In this document: piece by piece, positions 45,129-54,854 of the stretch
Layout: the number at the start of each line of letters is the position of its first letter
Numbering within the stretch: the stretch's first letter is position 1
NCBI RefSeq assembly: GCF_051195255.1
Contig: NZ_JBNJLK010000008.1
Coordinates: 98,966-162,965 of the forward strand
Reading direction: 5' to 3'
Source: Falsirhodobacter sp051195255
GTDB taxonomy: Bacteria; Pseudomonadota; Alphaproteobacteria; Rhodobacterales; Rhodobacteraceae
DNA: 64,000 nt
Translations under genes and position numbers: made by a program
The notes under the pieces: model-generated
What the model saw: the letters and a program-made list of their open reading frames with translations, nothing else
The model's database searches: none
What the model was told of the DNA's origin: nothing

Positions 45129-46592
45129 CTACTCGGCGGCCTGTTTCATCTCGAAGCCTTCCGCCAGCTTGTCGCTGGGGATCACCGGATATTCGCCCGA
45201 GAAGCAGGCGTCGCAATATTTTGGCGATTTCGGGTCACGACCCGCCGCTTCCCCGGCCGCACGGTACAAACCGTCGAGCGAGATGAAGCGCAGCGAATCG
45301 ACGCCGATCCAGTCGCGCATCTCGTCTTCCGACATGTTGGCGGCCAGCAGCTTTGACCGTTCCGGCGTGTCCACGCCATAGAAGCAGGGCCATGCCGTCG
45401 GCGGGGAGGCGATGCGGAAGTGCACCTCCGCCGCGCCGGCGTCCAGGATCATGTCCTTGATCTTGCGGCTGGTGGTGCCCCGCACGACCGAGTCGTCCAC
45501 GAGGATGACGCGCTTGCCGCGGATCAGCGCGCGGTTCACGTTCAGCTTCAGACGCACGCCCATGTTGCGGATGGACTCGGTCGGCTCGATGAAGGTCCGG
45601 CCCATGTACTGGTTGCGGATGATCCCCATCGCATAGGGAATGCCCGACTCCTGGCTGAAGCCGATGGCCGCCGGCGTGCCGCTGTCGGGCACGGGGCAGA
45701 CCAAATCGGCCTCCACCGGCGCCTCGCGCGCCAGTTCCACGCCGATCTGCCGGCGGGTTTCATACACCGAACGCCCACCGAGGATGGAGTCGGGGCGCGA
45801 GAAGTACACATGCTCGAAGATGCAGAAGCGCGAATTGGCGGGGGCGAACGGACGGGAGGAGGTGATCTCCCCATCCTCGATCACCACCATCTCGCCGGGC
45901 TCCACCTCGCGCACGAACTCCGCGCCGATGATGTCGAGGCCGCAGGTTTCCGACGACAGCGCATAGCCTTCGCCGACCTTGCCCAGAACCAGCGGGCGCA
46001 CGCCCAGCGGGTCACGCACGCCGATCAGCTTCGTGCGCGTCATCGCGATGACCGAGAAGGCCCCCTCAACCCGCCGAAGCGCGTCCTTCATGCGTTCCGG
46101 CACCGTGCGCTGAATCGACCGCGCCATCAGGTGGATGATGCATTCCGAATCCGAGGACGACTGGAAGATCGATCCACGCTCGATCAGTTCACGGCGCAAC
46201 TGGGCGGCGTTGGTCAGGTTGCCGTTATGGGCAATGGCGGCGCCACCCATGGAAAACTCGCCAAAGAAGGGCTGCACGTCGCGGATGGCGGTCGCACCCT
46301 TTGATCCGGCCGTGGAATAGCGGACATGGCCGATCGCCAGTTCGCCCGGCAGCGTGTCCATCACCTTCTGGTTAGTGAAGTTGTCGCGCACATAGCCGAA
46401 GCGGCGGGCGGAGTTGAACCCATGCTCGGGGTGATGCGAGACGATGCCGGCCGCTTCCTGTCCCCGATGCTGAAGGGCATGCAGCCCGAGGGCCGTGAAG
46501 TTCGCCGCATCGGCCACGCCGATCACGCCGAAAACACCGCATTCTTCCTTCAACTTGTCATCGTCGAAGGGGTGGGACATGAAGGGTCGCAT
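45129..46592 (-). CDS. purF: Amidophosphoribosyltransferase
   Basis: A 487-residue enzyme that makes 5-phosphoribosylamine from PRPP and glutamine, the first step of purine synthesis. An N-terminal propeptide of 17 residues precedes the nucleophile Cys18 in CGVFGVIG, showing self-processing of the glutaminase. The PRPP-binding loop VILVDDSVVRGTTSRKI is present. CXXC-type Fe-S residues near the C-terminus (CDACFSG) fit the Bacillus-type enzyme. I use ATG 46592, which has GGAG at 9-bp spacing; ATG 46580 is an alternative. Confidence 0.96.
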   Translation of the reverse strand: MRPFMSHPFDDDKLKEECGVFGVIGVADAANFTALGLHALQHRGQEAAGIVSHHPEHGFNSARRFGYVRDNFTNQKVMDTLPGELAIGHVRYSTAGSKGATAIRDVQPFFGEFSMGGAAIAHNGNLTNAAQLRRELIERGSIFQSSSDSECIIHLMARSIQRTVPERMKDALRRVEGAFSVIAMTRTKLIGVRDPLGVRPLVLGKVGEGYALSSETCGLDIIGAEFVREVEPGEMVVIEDGEITSSRPFAPANSRFCIFEHVYFSRPDSILGGRSVYETRRQIGVELAREAPVEADLVCPVPDSGTPAAIGFSQESGIPYAMGIIRNQYMGRTFIEPTESIRNMGVRLKLNVNRALIRGKRVILVDDSVVRGTTSRKIKDMILDAGAAEVHFRIASPPTAWPCFYGVDTPERSKLLAANMSEDEMRDWIGVDSLRFISLDGLYRAAGEAAGRDPKSPKYCDACFSGEYPVIPSDKLAEGFEMKQAAE

Positions 46593-46670
46593 GGGCGCGC
46601 TCCGAATCCGTGGAATTGCCCTTCATGTAGTCGCTAACGGCGCGACTGTCACCCACCTGTAACGAAATCC

Positions 46671-47273
46671 CTAACCGTTTTGCGGCGCCGGTGCCACTTC
46701 GGGGGCGATCGGCTGCACGGGTGCCCCACAAGTGCCCACAAGTTTCTCGTATTGCTGGACAACCCAGCCCGGCGCGTCATCGGGAACCTGCGCGTCGATC
46801 TTGCCCTGGAACGAGGCGAAGACGTGGGCGGAACGCGAATTGTCGACCATCGGGATGGTCTGGGCGCCGATGACCTTGTCATAGACAAGGAAGGCCACCG
46901 CCACGAGGACGATGCCCCGCGCCGCCCCGAAGGCAAAGCCCAGCGCCTGATCCACCGAGCCCACGGCCGTCCCCTGGATGGAGGAGGACAAAAGCGGCGT
47001 GAAGAGCGAGATCACCACCAGCGATAGCGCGAAGATGGTGGCAAAGGCCGCGACCATTGACAGTTCGCAACTGTCGCCCAGAAACTCCCCAACCACCGGG
47101 ATCTGAAGCACCAGCGGCTGGGCCATGGCCGCGAAGGTGAAGGCAAGAACGGCCGCAGCCACCCAGCCGATGATCGCCATGACCTCGCGCACCAGCCCGC
47201 GCGCATAGGCGAGGACGGCCGACAAGACGATGACCACCGCAACCACGGCGTCGATGATGGTAAAGCCGTCCAT
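46671..47273 (-). CDS. cvpA: CvpA family membrane protein
   Basis: A 200-residue protein with four hydrophobic helices (about 4-25, 30-52, 73-95, 117-137) and a Pro/Ala-rich C-terminal tail containing two cysteine-spaced segments. CvpA is needed for colicin V production and often sits beside purF, as here (78 bp upstream of it). The GLVREVMAIIGWVAA stretch is typical. Its physiological role is not well defined. Stops before purF and starts 15 bp after radA. Confidence 0.9.
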   Translation of the reverse strand: MDGFTIIDAVVAVVIVLSAVLAYARGLVREVMAIIGWVAAAVLAFTFAAMAQPLVLQIPVVGEFLGDSCELSMVAAFATIFALSLVVISLFTPLLSSSIQGTAVGSVDQALGFAFGAARGIVLVAVAFLVYDKVIGAQTIPMVDNSRSAHVFASFQGKIDAQVPDDAPGWVVQQYEKLVGTCGAPVQPIAPEVAPAPQNG

Positions 47274-47288
47274 GAACCTCTCCCGGTC

Positions 47289-48647
47289 TCAGCCCGCCCC
47301 GAACACGTCACCCACGAAGGCGGTCAGGTCCGACATCTGCCGAACCTCCATCCCGGTGGTCGAGCCGAGCTTCGATCGGCTGGGGGCAATCGCCCGTGTG
47401 AAACCAAGTTTCGAGGCTTCTTTCAATCTGTTTTCCGTCTGTCCCACAGGACGCAGCGCCCCGGAAAGGCTGATCTCTCCGAAAAGCACCATGTCTGGCG
47501 GAATTGCCACATCCTCGCGCGCCGACAGAAGGGCGGCGGCGACGGCCAGATCGGCGGCCGGTTCGTTGACCCGCATGCCGCCGGCCACGTTCAGGAACAC
47601 GTCCAGACCGGCAAAGGGGATGCCGCAGCGCGCTTCCAGCACGGCCAGGATGGTGGACAGGCGGCCCGAATCCAGTCCCACCACCGTCCGCCGCGGGGTG
47701 CCGAGGGGGGAGGGGGCGACCAGCGCCTGAATCTCGGTCAGGACCGGCCGTGTGCCTTCGATCCCTGCGAACACGGCCGATCCGGGGGCGGGCTTGTCAC
47801 GTTCCGACAGGAACAGTGCCGAGGGGTTCGCGACCTGCGCCAGACCATCGCCCGTCATCTCGAACACCCCGATCTCGTCCGCGGGGCCAAAACGGTTCTT
47901 CACGGCGCGCAGGATGCGGAACTGGTGGCCCCGTTCGCCTTCGAAGTACAGCACCGTATCGACCATGTGTTCCACCACGCGGGGACCGGCGATCTGGCCC
48001 TCTTTGGTAACATGGCCCACGAGGATGATCGCGACGCCCTTCGTCTTGGCAAAGGTCACCAGTTCATGCGCCGAAGAACGGACCTGGCTGACCGACCCCG
48101 GCGCGCTGTCGATCGTGTCCAGCCACATGGTCTGGATCGAATCGATGATGGCCAGGGCGGGGCGTTCGCGGTCCAGCGTCGTCAGGATTTCGCGCAGGTT
48201 GGTTTCGGCGCCAAGGGACACGGGCGCGTTGGTCAGACCCAGCCGCTGGGCGCGCATCCGCACCTGCGCGGCCGCTTCCTCGCCGGAAATGTACAGGCAT
48301 TTCAGCCCCGCATGGGCAAAGCTGGCGGCCGCCTGCAACAGAAGCGTGGACTTCCCGATGCCCGGATCACCACCGACCAGAATGGCCGAGGCGGGAACCA
48401 GACCGCCGCCCAGCACCCGGTCCAATTCATCCATCCCCGACGCCGCACGGGGCGGGGGCGCTTCCTCCGTGGCAAGATCGGTGAGTTCGATCCCCTTACC
48501 GCGCGCGCCCAAGGCTTTCGGGCCGGCGGTCAGCGGGGCTTCCTCGACGATGGTGTTCCACGCGCCACAGGCGTCGCATTTGCCCGCCCACTTGCGATGC
48601 ACCGCGCCGCAGGCCGTGCAGGTGAAGGCGGGGACCCCCTTCGCCAT
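47289..48647 (-). CDS. radA: DNA repair protein RadA
   Basis: A 452-residue RecA-like ATPase acting in recombination at branched DNA. It has an N-terminal zinc finger (Cys10, Cys13, Cys24, Cys27), Walker A GGDPGIGKSTLL, the RadA-specific KNRFG motif in RAVKNRFGPADE and a Lon-like C-terminal domain. ATG 48647 shares one base with the mlaF stop (TGATG). Normal length, clearly not the RecA paralogue. Confidence 0.96.
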   Translation of the reverse strand: MAKGVPAFTCTACGAVHRKWAGKCDACGAWNTIVEEAPLTAGPKALGARGKGIELTDLATEEAPPPRAASGMDELDRVLGGGLVPASAILVGGDPGIGKSTLLLQAAASFAHAGLKCLYISGEEAAAQVRMRAQRLGLTNAPVSLGAETNLREILTTLDRERPALAIIDSIQTMWLDTIDSAPGSVSQVRSSAHELVTFAKTKGVAIILVGHVTKEGQIAGPRVVEHMVDTVLYFEGERGHQFRILRAVKNRFGPADEIGVFEMTGDGLAQVANPSALFLSERDKPAPGSAVFAGIEGTRPVLTEIQALVAPSPLGTPRRTVVGLDSGRLSTILAVLEARCGIPFAGLDVFLNVAGGMRVNEPAADLAVAAALLSAREDVAIPPDMVLFGEISLSGALRPVGQTENRLKEASKLGFTRAIAPSRSKLGSTTGMEVRQMSDLTAFVGDVFGAG

Positions 48648-49393
48648 CAGCGGACGCTTTCGATCGGCCCCTCGGCCCGCCCATGGATGAACTGCTGGAC
48701 ATAGGGATCGTCCGTCGCATCCAGTTCGGACACCGGACCGGTCCAGCGCACCTTGCCGCCATGCAGCATCGCCACATTGTCGGCGATCGCCCGGACGGAG
48801 GTCATGTCATGCGTGATGGTCATCGCGGTCGCCCCCATCTCGGTCACGATCTCGCGGATCAGGTCGTTGATGACGCCGGACATGATCGGGTCGAGGCCGG
48901 TGGTCGGTTCGTCGAAGAAGATGATCTCAGGCTCGGCCGCGATGGCGCGGGCCAGGCTGACGCGCTTCTGCATGCCGCCCGACAGTTCGGCCGGATACTG
49001 GTCGGCCACATGTTCCTTCAGTCCCACGCGGCGCAGCTTTTCAATCGCGATGGCGCGAGCCTCGTCCTTTGACCGTTTCTGCACGCCCTGACGCAGACGG
49101 AAGGCCACGTTTTCCCAGACGCGCAGCGAATCGAACAGCGCACCGCCCTGGAACAGCATGCCGAAGCGGGCCAGAAACGCCTCGCGGTCGCCCTTGGTCA
49201 CGTCCTGCCCGTCCAGCGTGATGGTGCCGCTGTCCGGCCGCACCAGTCCCAGCACGGATTTCAGCAGCACCGACTTGCCCGTGCCGGACCCGCCGATGAT
49301 CACCATGCTCGTACCCTTGGGGATCGTCAGGTTGACGCCCTGCAGGACCTTGTTCGACCCGAAGGCCTTATGGACGTTCGAAAGCTCGATCAT
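48647..49393 (-). CDS. mlaF: Phospholipid transport ATPase MlaF-like
   Basis: A 248-residue ABC ATPase of the Mla/Mkl group, energising phospholipid (retrograde) trafficking between outer and inner membrane. Walker A GGSGTGKSVLLKS, signature LSGGMQKRV and Walker B IIFFDEPTTGLDP are present. It overlaps mlaE by ATGA and radA by one base. The mlaD substrate-binding part is not in the window, so the complex may be completed by a gene elsewhere. Confidence 0.92.
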   Translation of the reverse strand: MIELSNVHKAFGSNKVLQGVNLTIPKGTSMVIIGGSGTGKSVLLKSVLGLVRPDSGTITLDGQDVTKGDREAFLARFGMLFQGGALFDSLRVWENVAFRLRQGVQKRSKDEARAIAIEKLRRVGLKEHVADQYPAELSGGMQKRVSLARAIAAEPEIIFFDEPTTGLDPIMSGVINDLIREIVTEMGATAMTITHDMTSVRAIADNVAMLHGGKVRWTGPVSELDATDDPYVQQFIHGRAEGPIESVR

Positions 49394-50172
49394 GATCCGA
49401 AGAACACCCGTGTCAGAAGGAAGTTCGCCGCAAGGATCAGCACCGAGGCCGCGACGACCGCCGATTTCGTGGCGGCGCCCACACCCTGCGCGCCCCGGCC
49501 GGAGTTCATGCCGTGATAGACGCCCATCAGCGCGATGATGAAGCCGAAGGCCGCGCCCTTCACCAGGCCCGAGCCGATGTCCCAGAACTGCAGGAAATCG
49601 ACCGTGTTCTTGATGTAGGTGGAGGAGTTGAAGCCCAGCTGGTTCACGCCCACCAGCCAGCCGCCCGCGATGCCGATGGAATCGCCCACGGCCACCAGCA
49701 CCGGCACCACCAGCACCGCCGCGACGACCCGCGGCACGGCCAGGTATTTCAGCGGGTTCGTGGACAGGGTCACCAGCGCGTCGATCTGTTCGGTCACCTT
49801 CATGGTCCCGATCTCGGCCGCGATGGAGGACGTGACGCGCGCCGCGACCATCAGGCCGCCCAGAACGGGACCCAGTTCGCGCACCATGCCGATGGCGGTG
49901 ATGGCGGGCACCGCCGCCTCGGCGCCATAGCGTGCACCGCCGGCATAGATCTGCAGGGCCAGCGCCCCGCCGGTGAACAGGGCGGTCAGCCCCACCACCG
50001 GCAGGCTGAACCAGCCGATCTGAAGGATCGCGTTCAGGAATTCGCGCGGATAGAAGGGTGGGCGCAGGATATGGCTGACCACCTGCGCGGCAAAGATGGA
50101 GATGCGCCCGATGCCGGCCAAGGCCCCCAGCACCACGCGGCCAAGGGCCGCCAGCGGGGTCGTCAGGATCAT
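49390..50172 (-). CDS. mlaE: Phospholipid transport permease MlaE-like
   Basis: A 260-residue permease with about five to six hydrophobic helices and the family core ALQIYAGGARYGAEAAVPAI, MVRELGPVLGGLMVAARV and GTMKVTEQIDALVTLSTNPLKYL. It pairs with the adjacent ATPase. It lies between alr and mlaF with ATGA overlaps on both sides. Assignment to the Mla group is based on these stretches and the partner. Confidence 0.93.
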   Translation of the reverse strand: MILTTPLAALGRVVLGALAGIGRISIFAAQVVSHILRPPFYPREFLNAILQIGWFSLPVVGLTALFTGGALALQIYAGGARYGAEAAVPAITAIGMVRELGPVLGGLMVAARVTSSIAAEIGTMKVTEQIDALVTLSTNPLKYLAVPRVVAAVLVVPVLVAVGDSIGIAGGWLVGVNQLGFNSSTYIKNTVDFLQFWDIGSGLVKGAAFGFIIALMGVYHGMNSGRGAQGVGAATKSAVVAASVLILAANFLLTRVFFGS

Positions 50173-51218
50173 GCGCCGTCCTCCAGATACTCTTTGCGAT
50201 ATCGCGGACCCAGCGAGGTCAGGATTTCATAGCCGATCGTTCCGGCAACATCGGCCAGATCGTCCACGGTCTGCTGCGGGCCCAGGATGTCCAGCTCCTC
50301 TGGAACGTGATCCAGATGCGTGACGTCCACGGTGATGAGGTCCATCGACACCCGGCCGATCAGCGGGCAGGGGATGTCCCCGGCCCACAGCGTGGCCTGA
50401 CCCGACAGGGTGCGCGGCAGCCCGTCGGCATAGCCGGCCGCGACGGTCGCGACATAGCTCGGCCCCTCCGCCCGCCATGAGGCGGCGTAGCCCACGGCCT
50501 CTCCGGCCTGAACCTCCCGCACCTGAACGACCGGCAGGGACAGGCGCAGCGCCGGGAAGCCCAGATCGTAGGGACGGCCGCCGTGCAACCCGATGCCCGG
50601 ACGCGTCAGGTCGAAATGGAACCGTTCGCCCAGCAGGATGCCTCCGGTGGCCGCAAGCGAGCGGGGAACGCCGCAGCCATCGGTCATCGCGTGAAATGCC
50701 GCCAGTTGCGCGTCGTTCATCGGATGGTCCGGCTCGTCCGCGCAGGCGAGGTGGGACATGATCAGTTCGGGCCGCAGTTCCAGCACCATGGGCGCCACGG
50801 CCTGCCATTCGGTCATCTCCAGCCCAAGGCGGTTCATGCCGGTGTCCAGCTGGATCCCGAAGGCATGGCCGGGCAGCGTTTCGGCGTGGCGCATGATCTG
50901 TTCGATCGAATTCAGCATGGGCGTCAGATCGAGCGCGTGGATCAACTCCGCGTCGCCCGCCATATGGCCGGCAAAGACGTTGATCTGCGGACCGTGGCCC
51001 AACGCCTCGCGCACGGCAGCGGCCTCGTCCGCGGTGGCCACGAAGAAGCGGCGTGCCCCGGCCTTGGCCAGCGCCTGGGCGACACGCCCCGCGCCTGTGC
51101 CATAGGCATCGGCCTTCACCACCGCGCCGGTCTGGCAATCGGGGGCGGACATGCGGTTCAGCGCGCGCCAGTTGGCGGCAATGGCATCAAGATTGATGGA
51201 AAGACGTGCGGTGGCCAT
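50169..51218 (-). CDS. alr: Alanine racemase
   Basis: A 349-residue PLP enzyme interconverting L- and D-alanine for peptidoglycan. Lys35 in AVVKADAYGTG binds PLP, and GRVSMDLITVDVT is the conserved region of the C-terminal beta domain. Gene begins a tightly overlapping run alr-mlaE-mlaF-radA. Alphaproteobacteria may have a second (catabolic) racemase; this one matches the biosynthetic neighbourhood. Confidence 0.94.
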   Translation of the reverse strand: MATARLSINLDAIAANWRALNRMSAPDCQTGAVVKADAYGTGAGRVAQALAKAGARRFFVATADEAAAVREALGHGPQINVFAGHMAGDAELIHALDLTPMLNSIEQIMRHAETLPGHAFGIQLDTGMNRLGLEMTEWQAVAPMVLELRPELIMSHLACADEPDHPMNDAQLAAFHAMTDGCGVPRSLAATGGILLGERFHFDLTRPGIGLHGGRPYDLGFPALRLSLPVVQVREVQAGEAVGYAASWRAEGPSYVATVAAGYADGLPRTLSGQATLWAGDIPCPLIGRVSMDLITVDVTHLDHVPEELDILGPQQTVDDLADVAGTIGYEILTSLGPRYRKEYLEDGA

Positions 51219-51266
51219 GGTGCTGTTTCGGCAGAAGGGCAGGGAAGGTCAAGCCCAAAGGCGGGC

Positions 51267-53510
51267 TCAGCCCTGTTCGGCCTGCTGGGACAGCCACTCG
51301 ATCACGGGTTCGCGAACGCTGTCGCCGTGCAGCATGGCCGCGTCGATCAACTCCCGCAGCTCGGACAGGTCGATCCGGCGCAACAGCGTCTTGACCGGCC
51401 CGATGGAGGCCGGACGCATCGAAAGCGTGCGGATTCCCATGGCCGCAAAGCACATCGCCTCGATCGGGCGGCCCGCATCCTCGCCGCAGAAGGACAGGTC
51501 GGTGCCATGTTCCTCGCAGCGCTGGACGATGCGGCGGATGAACTCCAGGAACGCCACGGACAGCGTGTCGTAACGCCGGCGCACACGTTCGTTTTCGCGG
51601 TCGGCGGCGAAGAAGAACTGCTTCAGGTCGTTCCCGCCGATGGAGATGAAGTCCACTTCGCGGAAGAAACGGTCGGGCGCGAAGGCCAGCGCCGGCGTTT
51701 CCAGCATGGCCCCGATGCGCAGGCTGGCGGGCACCGTGTGGCCCATCGACCGCTCTCGCTCCATCTCGCGCAGAAGGGTGTCACGGGCTTCGCGGAACTC
51801 CACCCCCTCGGTGATGAAGGGGAACATCACGGTCATCGGCTGCCCGCGATGCGCGCGGATCAGCGCCTGCAACTGCATCCGCAGCACGCCCGGCTTGTCC
51901 AGACCGACGCGAATCGCGCGCCAGCCCATGGCGGGGTTCGGTTCGTCCTGCGGCTTCATGTAGGGCAGGACCTTGTCCGACCCGATGTCCAGCGTGCGGA
52001 AGGTGACCGTCCTGCCCTTGGCGGCGTCCAGCACGCGGGCATAGATGCGGGCCAGCTCCTCGCGCTTGGGCATCTGGTTGCGGATCAGGAACTGCAATTC
52101 CGTCCGGAACAGCCCCACGCTTTCGGCGCCCGAATGCTCCAGCGACGGCAGGTCGGCCATCAGGCCCGCGTTCATGTGCAGCGCCGTCACCGTCCCGCAA
52201 CGGGACACGGCCGGCAGACCGCGCAGGGAGGTGTAGCGTTCCTGCGCCTGCGCCTGCATCGCCATCTTGTCGCGGAAGGCGCGGGCGACGGTTTCCTCGG
52301 GCCGCAGATGGACGATGCCCTGATCCCCGTCCACCAGGATGGGATCGCCGTTCAGCGCCTCGGACGTGATGCGATCGGCGTGGATGACAAGCGGGATCGC
52401 CAGCGCGCGCGCCACGATGGCCGCGTGCGATCCGACAGAGCCTTCCTCCAGCACGATGCCTTTCAGCTTGCGGCCGTAATCCAGCAGTTCCGCAGGCCCG
52501 ATATTGCGCGCCACCAGAACGGGGTCGGAGGGCATCTCGGCCCCGGTATCGCGCCCCTGTCCGGTCAGGATCCGCAGCAGGCGGTTCGCAAGGTCGTCCA
52601 GATCGTGCAGACGGTCGCGCAGATAGGCGTCCGGCACCTGTTCCATCCGGGCGCGGGCCGAGGATTGCTCCTTCTGCACGGCCGCCTCGGCCGACAGGCC
52701 ACGGGTGATGTCTTCCTCCATCCGGCGCAGCCAGCCGCGCGAATGGGCGAACATGCGATAGGCTTCCAGAACCTGCCGCTGTTCCTTGTCCAAGGACGCG
52801 AGCGACAGAAGATCGTCCACCGACACCCGCAGCTTGGCCACGGCGTCGCGGATGCGCTCGATCTCGGTCAGGGGGTCGTCGGCGACGGGGTTGGTCACCA
52901 CCACGCGCGGTTCGTGCAGCCACACATGGCCTTCGGCCGCGCCTTCCTGGCCCGTGCCGCCGCGCAGCAGGACCGGGTGGGTGTGCTTGACGCCCATCCC
53001 CTCATCGCTGTTGAAGGCGCCGAGTTCGGCCATCTCGGCCAGCACCATCGCGACCACTTCCAGCGCGTCGACCTCGTCCTCGGCGTAAAGGCGTTCGGCC
53101 TTGGATTGCACGACCAGCACGCCCAGCCGTTCGCCCACCCGCTGGATCGGCACGCCAAGAAAGGCGCAATACGCCTCCTCGCCGGTTTCGGGCATGTAGC
53201 GGAAGCCCTTGGCGGCGGGCGCGTTCGCGGTCTTCAGGGGCTTTCCCATGCGGGCGACCTGGCCCACCAGACCTTCGCCCAGCTTCAGGCGGGTCTGGTG
53301 AACGGCTTCGGGCTTCAGCCCCTCGGTCGAACACAGTTCCAGCGTTTCGGGATCGCGGAACAGGTAGATGGAACACACCTCCGACCCCATCGAATCCGCG
53401 ATCAGGTGCGTGATGCGGTCAAGACGGTCCTGCCCTTTGCCGGGCAGAGCGAGGCTGTCACGCAAGCGCCGCAGAAGGCGGCGGCTGTCGCTGTCGGTGC
53501 GTTCCGGCAA
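51267..53510 (-). CDS. ptsP: Nitrogen PTS enzyme I (PtsP)
   Basis: A 747-residue phosphoenolpyruvate-protein phosphotransferase that starts the PTS-Ntr phosphorelay to PtsO and PtsN. It has an N-terminal GAF domain (about residues 25-165), the phosphohistidine region EGSVGSHAAIVARALAIPLV, and a PEP-binding TIM barrel (FRTLDIGSDKVLP, GGNDLKQF) with a terminal CGEDAG motif. It lies 18 bp downstream of lysC on the same strand, so they form a transcript. It senses nitrogen status in related bacteria; no partner PTS-Ntr genes are in the window. Confidence 0.95.
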   Translation of the reverse strand: MPERTDSDSRRLLRRLRDSLALPGKGQDRLDRITHLIADSMGSEVCSIYLFRDPETLELCSTEGLKPEAVHQTRLKLGEGLVGQVARMGKPLKTANAPAAKGFRYMPETGEEAYCAFLGVPIQRVGERLGVLVVQSKAERLYAEDEVDALEVVAMVLAEMAELGAFNSDEGMGVKHTHPVLLRGGTGQEGAAEGHVWLHEPRVVVTNPVADDPLTEIERIRDAVAKLRVSVDDLLSLASLDKEQRQVLEAYRMFAHSRGWLRRMEEDITRGLSAEAAVQKEQSSARARMEQVPDAYLRDRLHDLDDLANRLLRILTGQGRDTGAEMPSDPVLVARNIGPAELLDYGRKLKGIVLEEGSVGSHAAIVARALAIPLVIHADRITSEALNGDPILVDGDQGIVHLRPEETVARAFRDKMAMQAQAQERYTSLRGLPAVSRCGTVTALHMNAGLMADLPSLEHSGAESVGLFRTELQFLIRNQMPKREELARIYARVLDAAKGRTVTFRTLDIGSDKVLPYMKPQDEPNPAMGWRAIRVGLDKPGVLRMQLQALIRAHRGQPMTVMFPFITEGVEFREARDTLLREMERERSMGHTVPASLRIGAMLETPALAFAPDRFFREVDFISIGGNDLKQFFFAADRENERVRRRYDTLSVAFLEFIRRIVQRCEEHGTDLSFCGEDAGRPIEAMCFAAMGIRTLSMRPASIGPVKTLLRRIDLSELRELIDAAMLHGDSVREPVIEWLSQQAEQG

Positions 53511-53528
53511 AATGCCCCCTATGGGCCG

Positions 53529-54788
53529 TCAGGCCTTCTCCAACTCGAAGGCATCATGCAGCGCCTGCACCGCAAGTTCCATATACTTCCGGTCGATCAG
53601 CACCGAAATCTTGATCTCCGAGGTGGAGATGACCTTGATGTTGATCCCGTCGGCGGACAGGGCCTTGAACATCTTGGCCGCGACGCCCGCGTGCGACCGC
53701 ATGCCGATCCCCACCACGGACACCTTGGCCACGTCCTCGTCGATGATCAGCTCGTCATACTTGATCAGGTTCTTGGCCTGCGCCTCTTCCAGCGCCTTCT
53801 TCGCGCGGGCGACCTGGTTGATCGGGCAAGAGAAGGTCATGTCCGTGACGGCGCCCGGATGGTCGTCGTCATAATCCTTTTCCGAGATGTTCTGGACGAT
53901 CATGTCCACGTTGATCCCGGCATCGGCCAGCGGCCCGAAGATGCCCGAGGCGACGCCGGGGCGGTCCTCGATCGTGAACAGGGTGATCTTGGCTTCCTCG
54001 CGCGAGTAAGCCACGCCGGAGACAACTTTCGATTCCATGATATCATCCTCTGCGCAGACAAGCGTGCCGGAGTTTTCGTCGGTATCTTCAAACGAGGACA
54101 GCACCCGCAGGCGCACGTTGTAGCGCATCGCCAGTTCCACCGAACGGGTCTGCAGCACCTTGGCACCCAGCGAGGCCAGTTCCAGCATCTCCTCGAAGGC
54201 AATGCGGTCCAGCTTCTTGGCCTTCGTGGTGATGCGCGGATCGGTGGTGTAGATGCCGTCCACATCGGTGTAGATGTCGCAACGTTCGGCCTTGAAGGCG
54301 GCGGCAAAGGCGACGGCGGTCGTGTCCGACCCGCCCCGGCCCAGCGTCGTGATCCGGCCTTCGGGCGACACGCCCTGGAAGCCCGCGACGACGGCGACCT
54401 TGAAGCCTTCGGCGAATTTCGCGTCGATGTTGGCGCGCGGGATGTCCACGAACCGGGCCGACGAGTGGGCGGAGGTCGTGTTGATCGGCACCTGCCAGCC
54501 CTGCCAGGATCGAGCGGGCACGTCCATTTCCTGAAGGGTCAGCGCCATAAGGCCGGCCGTGACGTTTTCGCCGCTGGCGACGACCGCGTCGTATTCGCGC
54601 GCGTCGAACAGGGGAGAGGTCTGTTCGACCCATCCCACCAGTTCGTTGGTCTTGCCCGACATGGCAGACACGATGACGATGACGTCATACCCGCGTTCCA
54701 CCTCTTTCCTGACCTTCTGCGCCGCATTCTTGATGCGCGCGAGATCGGCCACCGAGGTGCCCCCGAATTTCATGACGAGAAGTGGCAT
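53529..54788 (-). CDS. lysC: Aspartate kinase
   Basis: A 419-residue enzyme phosphorylating aspartate for Lys, Thr and Met synthesis. The opening VMKFGGTSVADLARI is the kinase signature, GRGGSDTTAVAFAAAFKA the substrate site, and two ACT domains follow (ITLFTIEDRPGVASGIFGPL and VSVVGIGMRSHAGVAAKM), so feedback control by lysine or threonine is expected. ATG 54788 is used; a start 7 codons earlier is not conserved. Same pathway as hom and metZ. Confidence 0.96.
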   Translation of the reverse strand: MPLLVMKFGGTSVADLARIKNAAQKVRKEVERGYDVIVIVSAMSGKTNELVGWVEQTSPLFDAREYDAVVASGENVTAGLMALTLQEMDVPARSWQGWQVPINTTSAHSSARFVDIPRANIDAKFAEGFKVAVVAGFQGVSPEGRITTLGRGGSDTTAVAFAAAFKAERCDIYTDVDGIYTTDPRITTKAKKLDRIAFEEMLELASLGAKVLQTRSVELAMRYNVRLRVLSSFEDTDENSGTLVCAEDDIMESKVVSGVAYSREEAKITLFTIEDRPGVASGIFGPLADAGINVDMIVQNISEKDYDDDHPGAVTDMTFSCPINQVARAKKALEEAQAKNLIKYDELIIDEDVAKVSVVGIGMRSHAGVAAKMFKALSADGINIKVISTSEIKISVLIDRKYMELAVQALHDAFELEKA

Positions 54789-54854
54789 GGTCCCCCCTCT
54801 GCCGGACATACGGAGACCCCTGTAGCGTCACGGCCTGACAAGGGCAAGCGCCTG